DNA of 16,328 nt. Source: JBOGEB01 sp050743125 (lineage in GTDB: Bacteria; Actinomycetota; Nitriliruptoria; Euzebyales; Egibacteraceae). Shown piece after piece: positions 1-6,884 of this stretch; the first letter of the stretch is position 1; the number at the start of each line of letters is the position of its first letter. Both the position numbers and the translations under genes were made by a program. Where the stretch lies: the NCBI GenBank assembly GCA_050743125.1, contig JBOGEB010000085.1:1-16328 (forward strand), written 5' to 3'. Below the pieces are notes generated by a model that was not told the origin of the DNA, did no database searches, and was given only the letters and a program-made list of their open reading frames with translations.

Positions 1-19
1 GTTACCGCCGCGCGGTAAC
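1..19. repeat. 8-bp inverted repeat at window edge
   Basis: GTTACCGC and GCGGTAAC form perfect 8-bp arms around a 3-nt centre. This could be a repressor operator or the stem of a terminator belonging to a gene outside the window. No T-tract follows it, so a plain intrinsic terminator is not supported. Confidence 0.4.
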
Positions 20-382
20 CGGGGCCGTCGGGGTACCGCCGACCGTCCTGGCCTGGCCGGATGAAGGGCATCGCTGCCAGCGGCGGGTCGTGGGACGCTG
101 ATCCACCGACCCGCCATGACCACGAAGACTCGAGGATGCCGGCCACCGATCCAACCCGCCCGCGTAAGCGCCCGAACCGCCCTGGAGCCACCCGCAGCGT
201 TTCACCTGGGCGATCAGCGTCGGCGACGACGGGTGGGGTGACCTCAGCCATCATTGCGGCCTGTGCCCGAAGGCGGCATCGCGCCTACCGGGTCTGCCCT
301 ACGACGGGTCATCAGCGCCGGTGGGGAACCTGTGCGGCAAGCGGGAACGAACCCCGCCGGCCTACCTGCCGAAGGATTTGCC
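20..382. other. Non-coding stretch, no convincing gene
   Basis: Several frames are open here, but none has a good ribosome-binding site or protein-like composition. The frame of the following small gene stays open back to a GTG at 254, without a Shine-Dalgarno. I see no RNA gene or repeat here beyond the edge palindrome. The promoter for the 383-1648 pair is probably in this stretch, but I cannot place it. Confidence 0.4.
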
Positions 383-595
383 ATGAACCCTTCGTTTGAC
401 CTTCACGCGGTCGCCCCGGTGCGCCAGGCCAGCCGGGAGCACCGGCGCAACACGGTCGCGCGCATGCTGGCCACACTCGACCTGATGAGCATCGACCAGA
501 TCCGCTTGCGCGCCAAGGGCGTCGGCATCGATCTGCCGAACAGCGACGACCCCAAGATCCTCATCGAAGCCATCCGCCAGCAGCTGATGGCGTAA
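383..595 (+). CDS. Small SAP/Rho_N-like helical protein (70 aa)
   Basis: ATG 383 was chosen because an AAGGA Shine-Dalgarno sits 6-7 nt upstream; a longer start at GTG 254 lacks one. The product is short and helical. Residues about 33-70 read as two helices joined by an extended loop (IDQIRLRAKGVGIDLPNSDD, then KILIEAIRQQL). That pattern resembles SAP, LEM/HeH or Rho N-terminal domains, which bind nucleic acid. The assignment is by eye and weak. It lies 18 nt upstream of the HTH/TPR regulator on the same strand, so the two are probably co-transcribed. No catalytic motif, signal peptide or membrane segment is visible. It may be an accessory DNA-binding partner of the regulator, but this is not shown. 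Confidence 0.6.
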   Translation: MNPSFDLHAVAPVRQASREHRRNTVARMLATLDLMSIDQIRLRAKGVGIDLPNSDDPKILIEAIRQQLMA

Positions 596-613
596 CCAGA
601 AAGGAGTGCGAGC

Positions 614-1648
614 ATGGGCAGGCCGGCGCACGGCTGGCAGGTGCTCACCGAGATGCGGGTACGCCGCGAGGCGCTGAGCTGCTCCCGCCAACAACTGGCC
701 GAACGGGTCGACGGGCTGTTGGCGGCCACGCACGGGTTGACCTATGAGACCATCGAGGAATGGGAGCTGCGCGAGCGCGTCCCCCGCGGCGCCTACCCCA
801 AGGCGCTGTGCGCACTGCTCGGAGCAGCCGACATCGCCGAGCTCGGGCTGGGGCACAGCAGCGCGGCGGCGGCACACTGGTGTTGGGCCACCCAGGCGCA
901 ACGAAAGGCGTACGTGCTGCAGCGACGAACCGTGCTCGAACGGATGATGAAGGTGAGCGGGTTGGCGTTGCTGCCGGTACCCGAGCTGGTAGCAGCCGCC
1001 CAGCTGTTCGGCCGCCGCCCCAGGATCTATCCGGTGATGGTCGACGACGTCGAGGCGGTCGCCACACGTCTGGCCGCCGTCTACGCGACCGAGCCTGCGC
1101 ATGTGGACATCGCCCGGGCGGCGCTGGCGCATGCTCGCACTTTGACTGACCTGCTGCGGCGGGCGTGGATGACCCCGCTGGTCCGGACCCGGCTGCAGGC
1201 TGCCTCAGCCGACGCCTGCGCGCTGTCAGGGTTCATGGCGGTGGATGCTGGACGGCTGGGCGAGGCCGACCTGTGGTTTGGGCGCAGCTCGAGCCTGGCA
1301 CGGGAAGCGGGCGATGCCCGTCTGGAGGCAGCGGCGTTGGTGGCCTCGAGCTGGCTGGACTCGCCCACCGCGGTCGGCGCTGCCGGCCACGCTGCGGACC
1401 GGGCGATCGCGATGCTGGAGCAGGCCTGCGCCAAGGCGCGTCACGCTCCGCCCGCCATGCGCGTGTGGACCCATGCTCACCTGTCCAGGGATCTGGCCGG
1501 TAGCGGCGATGCCGACGGGTCAGCGCGGGCGCTGGACCGGGCGTGGGAGGCGACGCTGACCCGGACGGCGGCTGGGGCTGGTTCTCCGACCGGCGCGGCC
1601 CGGAGGAGGGCTCGCGCAGCCGGCGGGTCGCGCGCGGCGACGCGGTGA
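614..1648 (+). CDS. HTH/TPR-type transcriptional regulator, 3' end probably frameshifted
   Basis: The ATG is preceded by AAGGAG. Residues about 12-80 look like an XRE-type helix-turn-helix: SRQQLAERV, then TYETIEEWE, then a proline and an ALCALLGA segment, the usual layout of actinomycete XRE regulators. From about residue 115 the protein is Ala/Leu-rich helical repeats of TPR type, typical of the sensory part of these large regulators. After about residue 313 (position 1550) the frame becomes low-complexity Ala/Gly/Arg to the stop. The +1-shifted frame at 1552-1590 instead reads DADPDGGWGWFSD, which resembles the Gly-Trp-Gly-Trp/Phe-Phe block I recall near the C-terminus of such TPR regulators. 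I infer an indel near 1545-1555 and loss of the last repeats. It may be a pseudogene, or still work through its N-terminus. The ligand and targets are unknown. Confidence 0.6.
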   Translation: MGRPAHGWQVLTEMRVRREALSCSRQQLAERVDGLLAATHGLTYETIEEWELRERVPRGAYPKALCALLGAADIAELGLGHSSAAAAHWCWATQAQRKAYVLQRRTVLERMMKVSGLALLPVPELVAAAQLFGRRPRIYPVMVDDVEAVATRLAAVYATEPAHVDIARAALAHARTLTDLLRRAWMTPLVRTRLQAASADACALSGFMAVDAGRLGEADLWFGRSSSLAREAGDARLEAAALVASSWLDSPTAVGAAGHAADRAIAMLEQACAKARHAPPAMRVWTHAHLSRDLAGSGDADGSARALDRAWEATLTRTAAGAGSPTGAARRRARAAGGSRAATR

Positions 1649-1750
1649 GCAACGGGAAACGCCCGGGTCAACGAACACAGATCCCGGAGCCGGGCAGCGG
1701 AAGCGTTGCAACTGGGTGGTGGCCCGCCGCGAGGCTGAGACCATCTCTCG

Positions 1751-1776
1751 CCGCTTTCCTCCGCATCCAAGGGAAA
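1751..1776 (-). repeat. Copy 1 of a 26-bp element shared with 13870-13895
   Basis: Read on the minus strand, this segment matches 13870-13895 (plus strand) at 21 of 26 positions, counted by eye, including an uninterrupted GGATGC and GGAAAGCGG. The segment itself holds CTTTCC/GGAAAG arms. It lies in the 177-bp gap between the regulator and the aspartic protease gene. It may be a short mobile or regulatory repeat, or the remains of a conserved short coding segment. Confidence 0.4.
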
Positions 1777-1825
1777 GTGCCACCCCAGCCACGTCTGACC
1801 TGGCCTGACCTGCGATCCGGGGCCG

Positions 1826-2221
1826 CTACTCCACCGGGGAGAGGTCGAACTCGAAGTCGATAGCGCGGAACGCAACCGTGAAGAATCGGAAGAAGGACAG
1901 CTGACCGAGCAGTCCCCATCCGTATGGCCACGGCTGACAGAAGCCGACTTCGGCCTCCCACGTGTGGTCGGCCGCCGTGAGGCGAGTGGCGACGAACGCC
2001 GCCTGCGTGCCCGTGCCGGCTATCGCCAAGGCCCTGGTCTTGGCGTGCTCGACGTTGATGCCGGCGGCGTCAGCCACCCAGCGAGGCACCAGAGTGTGCA
2101 GCGCTCCACTGTCCACCAGGCAAGGCACCAAGACATCATCCATGTCGCTTACGGAGACATCGAGCAGGGGCCGAGGCCGGCCTCCCGCCGCGTCTGGCAG
2201 CTCCGTGTACGGGATGATCAC
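1826..2221 (-). CDS. Retropepsin-like (clan AA) aspartic protease, 131 aa
   Basis: Residues 35-41 read LVDSGAL, a hydrophobic-hydrophobic-D-S-G core like the catalytic D-[ST]-G of retropepsin-type proteases, with D37 the candidate catalytic residue. Residues 102-111 (WGLLGQLSFF) resemble the second conserved hydrophobic-Leu-Gly segment that closes the fold. The length fits a single-domain retropepsin, which acts as a homodimer. GTG 2221 was chosen because it overlaps the stop of the upstream gene (GTGA), implying translational coupling; the frame is open further upstream, but there it only shadows the neighbour. There is no signal peptide, so it is probably cytoplasmic. The substrate is unknown. 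I recall small clan AA proteases being found beside DUF5678 proteins in other prokaryotes, which fits here, but this is memory and not a search. Confidence 0.7.
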   Translation of the reverse strand: MIIPYTELPDAAGGRPRPLLDVSVSDMDDVLVPCLVDSGALHTLVPRWVADAAGINVEHAKTRALAIAGTGTQAAFVATRLTAADHTWEAEVGFCQPWPYGWGLLGQLSFFRFFTVAFRAIDFEFDLSPVE

Positions 2222-2691
2222 GGAGTCGAAATGCTCGAGCCGGCCTCGGCGAGTGTGCCAGGAACTCGCCAGACCCGCGCTCGCAGACCATGTCGTCGCA
2301 ACCAACGCAGCACCGCTTCTGGTGAATCCGCGTCGAACAGCACGTCGAGCCCGTCCTGGGCAATCCACCGTCCCTGGTAAGGCTGCAGCGCTGAGGACTC
2401 CGCGCCGCCGTGCGGGCCGGGCCCGGCGGATCCAGCGGTAACCAGCTGGTCGCGGCTGCGGCGGTAGACTCCGAACCCCAGCCGTCGCAGGATCGATCGC
2501 GCCTGGTGGGTGGTGAAGTCTGCCCGGTCGAGCCCAGTCGCCGCCGCGAGCACCTGCTTGGGCGGGTACCGCCGTCTGGCGGCCACGACGTAGTGCTCCT
2601 GGATCGGCTCGGGATCCAGGCCAGCGAGCGAGCGCTCGATCGCCGCACCGTCCAACGCGAAGTCTTGACCCGCCACCTGGACAACCAGCAC
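2218..2691 (-). CDS. Conserved protein with DUF5678-like C-terminus (157 aa)
   Basis: GTG 2691 was chosen because GGAAAAGAG lies 6 nt upstream; the frame continues upstream only as antisense shadow of hisS. Two parts are visible. Residues about 30-77 (EHYVVAARRRYPPKQVLAAA, then TGLDRADFTTHQARSILRRL) form a basic segment with a YPPKQ motif and a predicted helix. This pattern recurs in uncharacterised actinobacterial proteins and might bind nucleic acid. Residues about 103-144 (YQGRWIAQDG, then SPEAVLRWLRRHG and a final VWRVP) resemble DUF5678, a short beta-alpha domain of unknown role. Between them is a Gly/Pro linker. The gene is coupled by GTGA to the aspartic protease, so it may be that protease's substrate, regulator or adaptor. 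It lies 124 nt downstream of hisS. Confidence 0.7.
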   Translation of the reverse strand: MLVVQVAGQDFALDGAAIERSLAGLDPEPIQEHYVVAARRRYPPKQVLAAATGLDRADFTTHQARSILRRLGFGVYRRSRDQLVTAGSAGPGPHGGAESSALQPYQGRWIAQDGLDVLFDADSPEAVLRWLRRHGLRARVWRVPGTLAEAGSSISTP

Positions 2692-2697
2692 CGCTTG

Positions 2698-2706
2698 CTC
2701 TTTTCC
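2698..2706 (-). promoter_or_regulatory. Ribosome-binding site fixing the 2691 GTG start
   Basis: The minus strand reads GGAAAAGAG, 6 nt before GTG 2691. It is the only purine-rich site in the open upstream frame, so it decides the start. Confidence 0.5.
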
Positions 2707-2815
2707 GCTTCGTACTTCTAGGACCGTACCACCGCAGCAGGCCGCGCATCGACATGGAGCAGCCTGGCGATCGACGCGTGACCGCAGGGTGGGGCCAGGC
2801 GGGCGAGCGCTTGGG

Positions 2816-4096
2816 TCAGCGCGGCATCGACGGCGGCTCGGGACGCGGTCCGAGCGGGCGCTCCGAGGGCTCCTCGCCCTTGCGGAGGTACGCGAACGCC
2901 GTGAACCCCCACTGCTCCAGCCGGGCGAGCTGCTTGCCGAGCTGACCGCGCCGGGCAAGCACGGACACGGACCTGCCCTGCGCGCGCAGCGCTCGCGCGG
3001 CAGCCAGGACCTCGGGCAGGGGGCTGTCGACGTCGTAGAGCAGCGCGAGCGTCTGGGCTTTCGGGGCTGCGTCAAGCAGGTCGATGATGCGCTCGAAGCC
3101 GAGGGAGAACCCACACGCGGGCACGTCACGGCCCATGCAGCGCCTGAGGAGCCGGTCGTACCGGCCGCCGCCGGCGATGGAGGACGAGCAGCGCGGGTGG
3201 CTGACCTCGAAGATCTGGCCGGTGTAGTAGCCCATGCCGCGGGCCAACGTCGGGTCGAAGACCCCGCGGACGTCGCTCCGCTGGTCGAGGCACGCGGCGG
3301 TCGTGGCCAGGTCGTCGAGGACGTTGTCCGCCAGGGCTGGCAGGGACTGGCTCAGGCGGTCGGCGACCTGTGCGGACGGCACATCCTCCAGTTCCGTGAC
3401 GAGGTCGAGCAAGCGGTCGACCGAGGCCGCCGGCAGCGCACGCGCCCCCAGCTCCGCGCGCACTCCTTCCCAGCCGATCTTGTCGAGCTTGTCGAGCGCG
3501 ACGAAGAAGCTCGACCGGGACCGCTCGGGCAGGTCGACCGCGTCGGCGAGCGCGCTCAGGATCCGCCGGTCGCCGAGGCGCACCACGGTCTGATCGAGCC
3601 CGAGCGCGGACAGCGCCTCGGTCGTGGCCTCGATCAGCTCGCATTCGGCGAGCACGGACGGCTCGCCGAGCAGGTCGATGTCGCACTGGGTGAACTGGCG
3701 GTACCGGCCCTTCTGGGGGCGCTCGGCGCGCCACACCGAGCCCACCTGGAACGCGCGGAAAGGCGACGGCAGCACGGCGTGGTTGTCGCCGTAGAAGCGC
3801 GTGAGCGGGACCGTCAGGTCGTAGCGCAGGCCCAGGTCGACCAGATCCGTCACGGCGGCCGGGGCCTCGACGACCTCGGGCAGCCCGCGTCGGAGCACGC
3901 GGAAGATCAGCTTCTCGTTCTCCCCACCCTCGCCCGACTCCAGCCTGGTGATGTCCTCGAGGCACGGAGTCTCGATGCGCTCGTATCCGTACGCCCGGTA
4001 GACCTCGGCGATTGTGGCCAGCGCCCGGTCGCGGTTCGCGACGACGTCCGGCAGCAGGTCGCGGGTGCCCCGCGGCGGGCTGTTGTCGATCTTCAA
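2816..4096 (-). CDS. hisS: Histidyl-tRNA synthetase
   Basis: This class II aminoacyl-tRNA synthetase charges tRNA-His with histidine in the cytoplasm. TTG 4096 was chosen because AAGGA lies 7 nt upstream and the protein then begins MKIDNSPPRGTRDLLPD, as HisRS proteins do. Motif 2 is at about 113-144 (WRAERPQKGRYRQF). The HisRS-specific signatures are LARGMGYYTGQIFE (284-297) and GGGRYD (309-314). Motif 3 is at 329-341 (GFSLGFERIIDLL, with R336). An anticodon-binding domain spans about 345-410. The 426-aa length is normal. The segment RYDLTVPLTRF (91-101) and TQCDID after motif 2 are closer to the archaeal/eukaryotic-like HisRS pattern than to E. coli HisRS, so this may be a second HisRS beside a housekeeping copy elsewhere. 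The last 15 residues are Pro/Arg-rich and outside the fold. Confidence 0.92.
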   Translation of the reverse strand: MKIDNSPPRGTRDLLPDVVANRDRALATIAEVYRAYGYERIETPCLEDITRLESGEGGENEKLIFRVLRRGLPEVVEAPAAVTDLVDLGLRYDLTVPLTRFYGDNHAVLPSPFRAFQVGSVWRAERPQKGRYRQFTQCDIDLLGEPSVLAECELIEATTEALSALGLDQTVVRLGDRRILSALADAVDLPERSRSSFFVALDKLDKIGWEGVRAELGARALPAASVDRLLDLVTELEDVPSAQVADRLSQSLPALADNVLDDLATTAACLDQRSDVRGVFDPTLARGMGYYTGQIFEVSHPRCSSSIAGGGRYDRLLRRCMGRDVPACGFSLGFERIIDLLDAAPKAQTLALLYDVDSPLPEVLAAARALRAQGRSVSVLARRGQLGKQLARLEQWGFTAFAYLRKGEEPSERPLGPRPEPPSMPR

Positions 4097-4103
4097 TGAC
4101 GGT

Positions 4104-4108
4104 TCCTT
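4104..4108 (-). promoter_or_regulatory. Ribosome-binding site deciding the TTG start of hisS
   Basis: The minus strand reads AAGGA, 7 nt before TTG 4096. The longer GTG start at 4132 has no such site and adds residues that do not match the family's N-terminus. Confidence 0.55.
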
Positions 4109-4180
4109 GAGTCTGTGGGCAGCGTCCACCACACGTGCGGCAGAACCGTACCCGCCCGGCGCCGCGCAGGCGTGCCGGCG

Positions 4181-4560
4181 CTACATCGCGGCCAGCAGAC
4201 CGTGCCTGACGAGGTCGGCCAGCAGCGCGCGGACGGTGGCCCGATCGGCCGGCGGGAACGTCCAGCGGTGGCCGCCGGCGGCAGGCTCATCCGCGCCCGG
4301 GGGGTGGCGGCAGCGTCCTGGTCGGCGAAAACCGCTCCATCACCTCGGCGTCCCACGCCTGCTTGAGCCTCAGCGCATGCGCCCGGCGCTGCTCGGGCGT
4401 CGCGAAGCGGGGCAGACTCTGACGGAACCGCTCGTCGGCTCGTCCAGCTCGTCGACCGCGTCGAGCACGAGCGTGGCGCCCTGGCGCAGCCCCGGCGTGC
4501 GCGCGAGCGGCGCTTTTGACCCGGGCACACCCGCACCAGCTCCCGGGATGCGCTGACGGC
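4181..4560 (-). pseudogene. Decayed gene fragment with two frameshifts
   Basis: No single frame is open, but three consecutive minus-strand pieces look like one protein. About 4460-4540 gives SKAPLARTPGLRQGATLVLD followed by AVDELDE. About 4290-4455 gives ERFRQSLPRFATPEQRRAHA and on to AWDAEVMERFSPT. 4181-4290 gives GGHRWTFPPADRATVRALLA followed by DLVRHGLLAAM and a TAG stop. The first switch falls at a GACGAG near-duplication (about 4445-4460) that looks like an 8-nt insertion. The second falls in a C/G homopolymer (about 4290-4300). I do not recognise the family. It lies between hisS and the oxidative operon, as expected for a gene broken by an insertion, though an assembly or sequencing error in the homopolymer cannot be excluded. 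Confidence 0.5.
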
Positions 4561-4583
4561 ACAGCGCCGGTTTCTCCCTCCGA

Positions 4584-5843
4584 TCATCGCAACTGTGGCG
4601 GCCACCTCAAACGCACGATGCCGTTCTGCTCGGGGTTGGAGGGACCCAGGCTCTCGTTCGCCAGATACACGCCGCCTGGCGCGGGCACGGCGGACGCCAC
4701 AGAGGTCAGTTGAGGGCCTTCATACATCGCCGCGTAGAGGGGCGTGCTCCCGTCGGGGCTGACGACGACCACACCGGTGCGCTGCGGCTGGCGCAGCAGC
4801 GGTCCGGCCGGCAGCCGCATGAACAGCGGCTTGAGCCAGGCGTTCGCGTGAACCCAGTTCAGGAGCGCGCTTCTCTCGGTGAAAAGGGCGAGCCAGATGC
4901 GCCCCGCGGCGTCGCGGTCCATGCCGTCGTCCATGCCGGTAATCCCGTCGAGCACCACCTCGGCAGTGCCCGCTTTCGGGCCGCGGAGAAAGAACCGCGT
5001 CAGGCGGGAAAGAGACGTCTGGGTCACCAGCACGGACTCCTCCCGCGGCTGTCCTGGATGCAGGTCGTACAGCACGCCGTTGATGAAGTGAAAGCCCTCC
5101 GCAATGAGGCGAGTGGCTCCACTGTCCAGATCGTGGCGCCACAAGCGCCCGTTGGGGGCGAGCGCGATGGCCTCGTCCACCGCATCGCCCACCGAGGCGC
5201 CCGTGTAGTCGAACGGCTCGGAGAAGTAGATGCGCCGGCCGTCTTCACTGACGTCCAGGTTGTCGCAGACGATGAGCGGGCGGCGCGGCCCGCCGCTGCC
5301 GTCACGCCGCAATTCGGGCGCCTTGGGGTCGCCGTCGCCGTACACGACCGGGCGTTCGTGATCGAGGTCGGTAGCCGGCACCTCACGCACAATGGGCTCG
5401 ATCGAGCGGTCGTCGAGCGCGAGGCGGTACAGCCCCACAGCCTCGTCTGGATGCGGCGTGCCGTACGAGCGCGAGGCGCAGAAATAGACATGGTTCGGGT
5501 CGCCGGGCGCCTCGTGGATGCCATAGGCCATCAGCGGCACGTCCACGAAGGGCTGGGCCGCATGCGTGGGGATGTCCACCGTCCAGATTTTCCCGTCCGT
5601 CGCCGTGACCAGCGCGGTGGTTCCACCCTGGAGGAGCGCGACGTCATCGAAATTGGGCAGGTTGGACGGAAAACGCTCCAGACCCTGGGCGAAGTCGGGC
5701 GAGTGGTCGACCGCTGCAATGGCCTTTGCGGTGGACGGGTCAACGACCACCGACTCGGCGACCCGAATCTCGGGTCTGGGCGCCGCCGCGATCCACCAGA
5801 TCCCTAGAAGCAGCACAAGCCCGGCGACAAGCCACTTCTTCAT
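4584..5843 (-). CDS. Membrane-anchored strictosidine synthase-like beta-propeller protein
   Basis: Residues 1-21 (KKWLVAGLVLLLGIWWIAAA) form a positively charged start and a hydrophobic segment: an uncleaved anchor or signal peptide without a lipobox, placing the rest outside the membrane. The body is a six-bladed-propeller type sequence. Residues 251-320 match the strictosidine synthase-like/APMAP pattern (FHFINGVLYDL, then SRLTRFFLRGPKAGTAEVVL and ITGMDDGMDRDAAGRIWLAL). The sequence DNLDVSEDGRRIYFSE (194-209) is a typical propeller blade edge. Bacterial members of this superfamily are usually esterases, lactonases or of unknown activity and rarely true Pictet-Spenglerases, so I do not predict alkaloid synthesis. 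Its ATG overlaps the SDR stop (ATGA), so it is translated with the SDR and probably acts last in the operon's pathway. Length 419 aa is normal. Confidence 0.8.
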   Translation of the reverse strand: MKKWLVAGLVLLLGIWWIAAAPRPEIRVAESVVVDPSTAKAIAAVDHSPDFAQGLERFPSNLPNFDDVALLQGGTTALVTATDGKIWTVDIPTHAAQPFVDVPLMAYGIHEAPGDPNHVYFCASRSYGTPHPDEAVGLYRLALDDRSIEPIVREVPATDLDHERPVVYGDGDPKAPELRRDGSGGPRRPLIVCDNLDVSEDGRRIYFSEPFDYTGASVGDAVDEAIALAPNGRLWRHDLDSGATRLIAEGFHFINGVLYDLHPGQPREESVLVTQTSLSRLTRFFLRGPKAGTAEVVLDGITGMDDGMDRDAAGRIWLALFTERSALLNWVHANAWLKPLFMRLPAGPLLRQPQRTGVVVVSPDGSTPLYAAMYEGPQLTSVASAVPAPGGVYLANESLGPSNPEQNGIVRLRWPPQLR

Positions 5844-6862
5844 GAGACTGGCGTCCCGGCCTTGGGGTTCGACTCCGACCCCTCCTCCCGCAACCAGCGA
5901 ATCGTGTCCTCAAGGGTTTGCCGGAGCGGTCGCGGCTGAAATCCAAGCTCAGAGCGGGCGCGTGTCGTGTCATACCACGCGTACCGTCCGATGATTTGCA
6001 CGACGCTCCGGGTGATTGGGGCCGGGGTTCCTCTGAGTCTGCTGATTTTTTCGACCGCCGTCGCGGTGAGTTCGACGAGCGGCTTTGGCGGTGAAAATCG
6101 CGGCGCGCGAACACCGGCGATAGCGGCTGCCTGTTCGAGCAACTGGTTGGTCGTTACGTTGTGGCCACTGAGCAGATACCGCTTGCCGGAATGCCCGTGC
6201 TGAGCGGCCAACACCATGCCGTTCGCAAAGTCTCGTACGTCCAAACAGCCGAACCCGACCGGCAATGTGAAGGGCAGCTTCCCACTGATGAGCGCCTTCA
6301 GCAGCTTGTTGGCAGGGGCACCGACAGGGTCCTGCGGTCCCAGAGTGAACGCGGGGCATACGACGATCACGGCGAAACCAGGCTTTGCCTTTGCGAGCGC
6401 CTCCTGCTCCGCGTGCCGGCGACTCACCGCATAGGGCATGTCGAAGGCGTGCTCGGTCCAATTCGCAGTCTCGTCGAGAGGCTCTGGTCGACGGTTCACC
6501 CCCACCGCGAGCGCGCTGCTCGTAACGACAACGCGCGCAACCCCCTTGGCCGCCGCAGCATCCAACAGACGTTGCGTGCCGACGACGTTTACCTGTCGCA
6601 TTTCCTCAACGATCTCCGTCCCGCCTCCGACGCTGACCTTGAATGCCAAGTGGAGCACTGTGTCAATGTCTGCACATGCGGCTTCCAACGCTTGTGGGTC
6701 CTCGAAATGTCCCTCGAACCGGTCGACGTCGAGCTGTGCCAGAGGATCCAGGTTGCTTTCCCGCAGCTCCAGCACACGCGGACGGACTCCCTGCTCGTTG
6801 AGCCGCTGCGCGACATGGTAACCGAGAAAGCTTGTCGCACCGGTGACCAACACCTTGTTCAT
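5840..6862 (-). CDS. Extended SDR, NAD(P)-dependent epimerase/reductase
   Basis: Residues 3-14 (KVLVTGATSFLG) form the beta1-alpha1 Rossmann nucleotide-binding motif of extended short-chain dehydrogenases. VVVTSS (111-116) carries the catalytic Ser strand. Y144 is the catalytic Tyr in PYAVSRRHAEQEA, but the usual Lys four residues later is Arg (R148). The overall pattern (NVVGTQRLLDAA, CPAFTLGPQD, a C-terminal helix LEDTIRWL) is that of the 3-beta-hydroxysteroid dehydrogenase/dihydroflavonol reductase-like branch, which acts on ketones, aldehydes or sterol-like substrates. A polar product of the heme enzymes is a plausible substrate, by inference. It starts 22 nt after the P450 stop, with AAAGG upstream, and overlaps the next gene by 4 nt. 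It is cytoplasmic and 340 aa, normal for the family. Confidence 0.85.
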   Translation of the reverse strand: MNKVLVTGATSFLGYHVAQRLNEQGVRPRVLELRESNLDPLAQLDVDRFEGHFEDPQALEAACADIDTVLHLAFKVSVGGGTEIVEEMRQVNVVGTQRLLDAAAAKGVARVVVTSSALAVGVNRRPEPLDETANWTEHAFDMPYAVSRRHAEQEALAKAKPGFAVIVVCPAFTLGPQDPVGAPANKLLKALISGKLPFTLPVGFGCLDVRDFANGMVLAAQHGHSGKRYLLSGHNVTTNQLLEQAAAIAGVRAPRFSPPKPLVELTATAVEKISRLRGTPAPITRSVVQIIGRYAWYDTTRARSELGFQPRPLRQTLEDTIRWLREEGSESNPKAGTPVS

Positions 6863-6884
6863 CGTCCATACCTTTCAGAAACAC

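Noticed and set aside
2789..4099. 436-aa plus-strand reading frame opposite hisS
   Set aside because: It is the antisense shadow of a clear HisRS gene; composition is Arg/Ala/Gly-rich with no family motifs.
4710..5807. 365-aa plus-strand frame opposite the propeller gene
   Set aside because: Antisense shadow produced by high GC3 of the real gene; no ribosome-binding site or recognisable motif.
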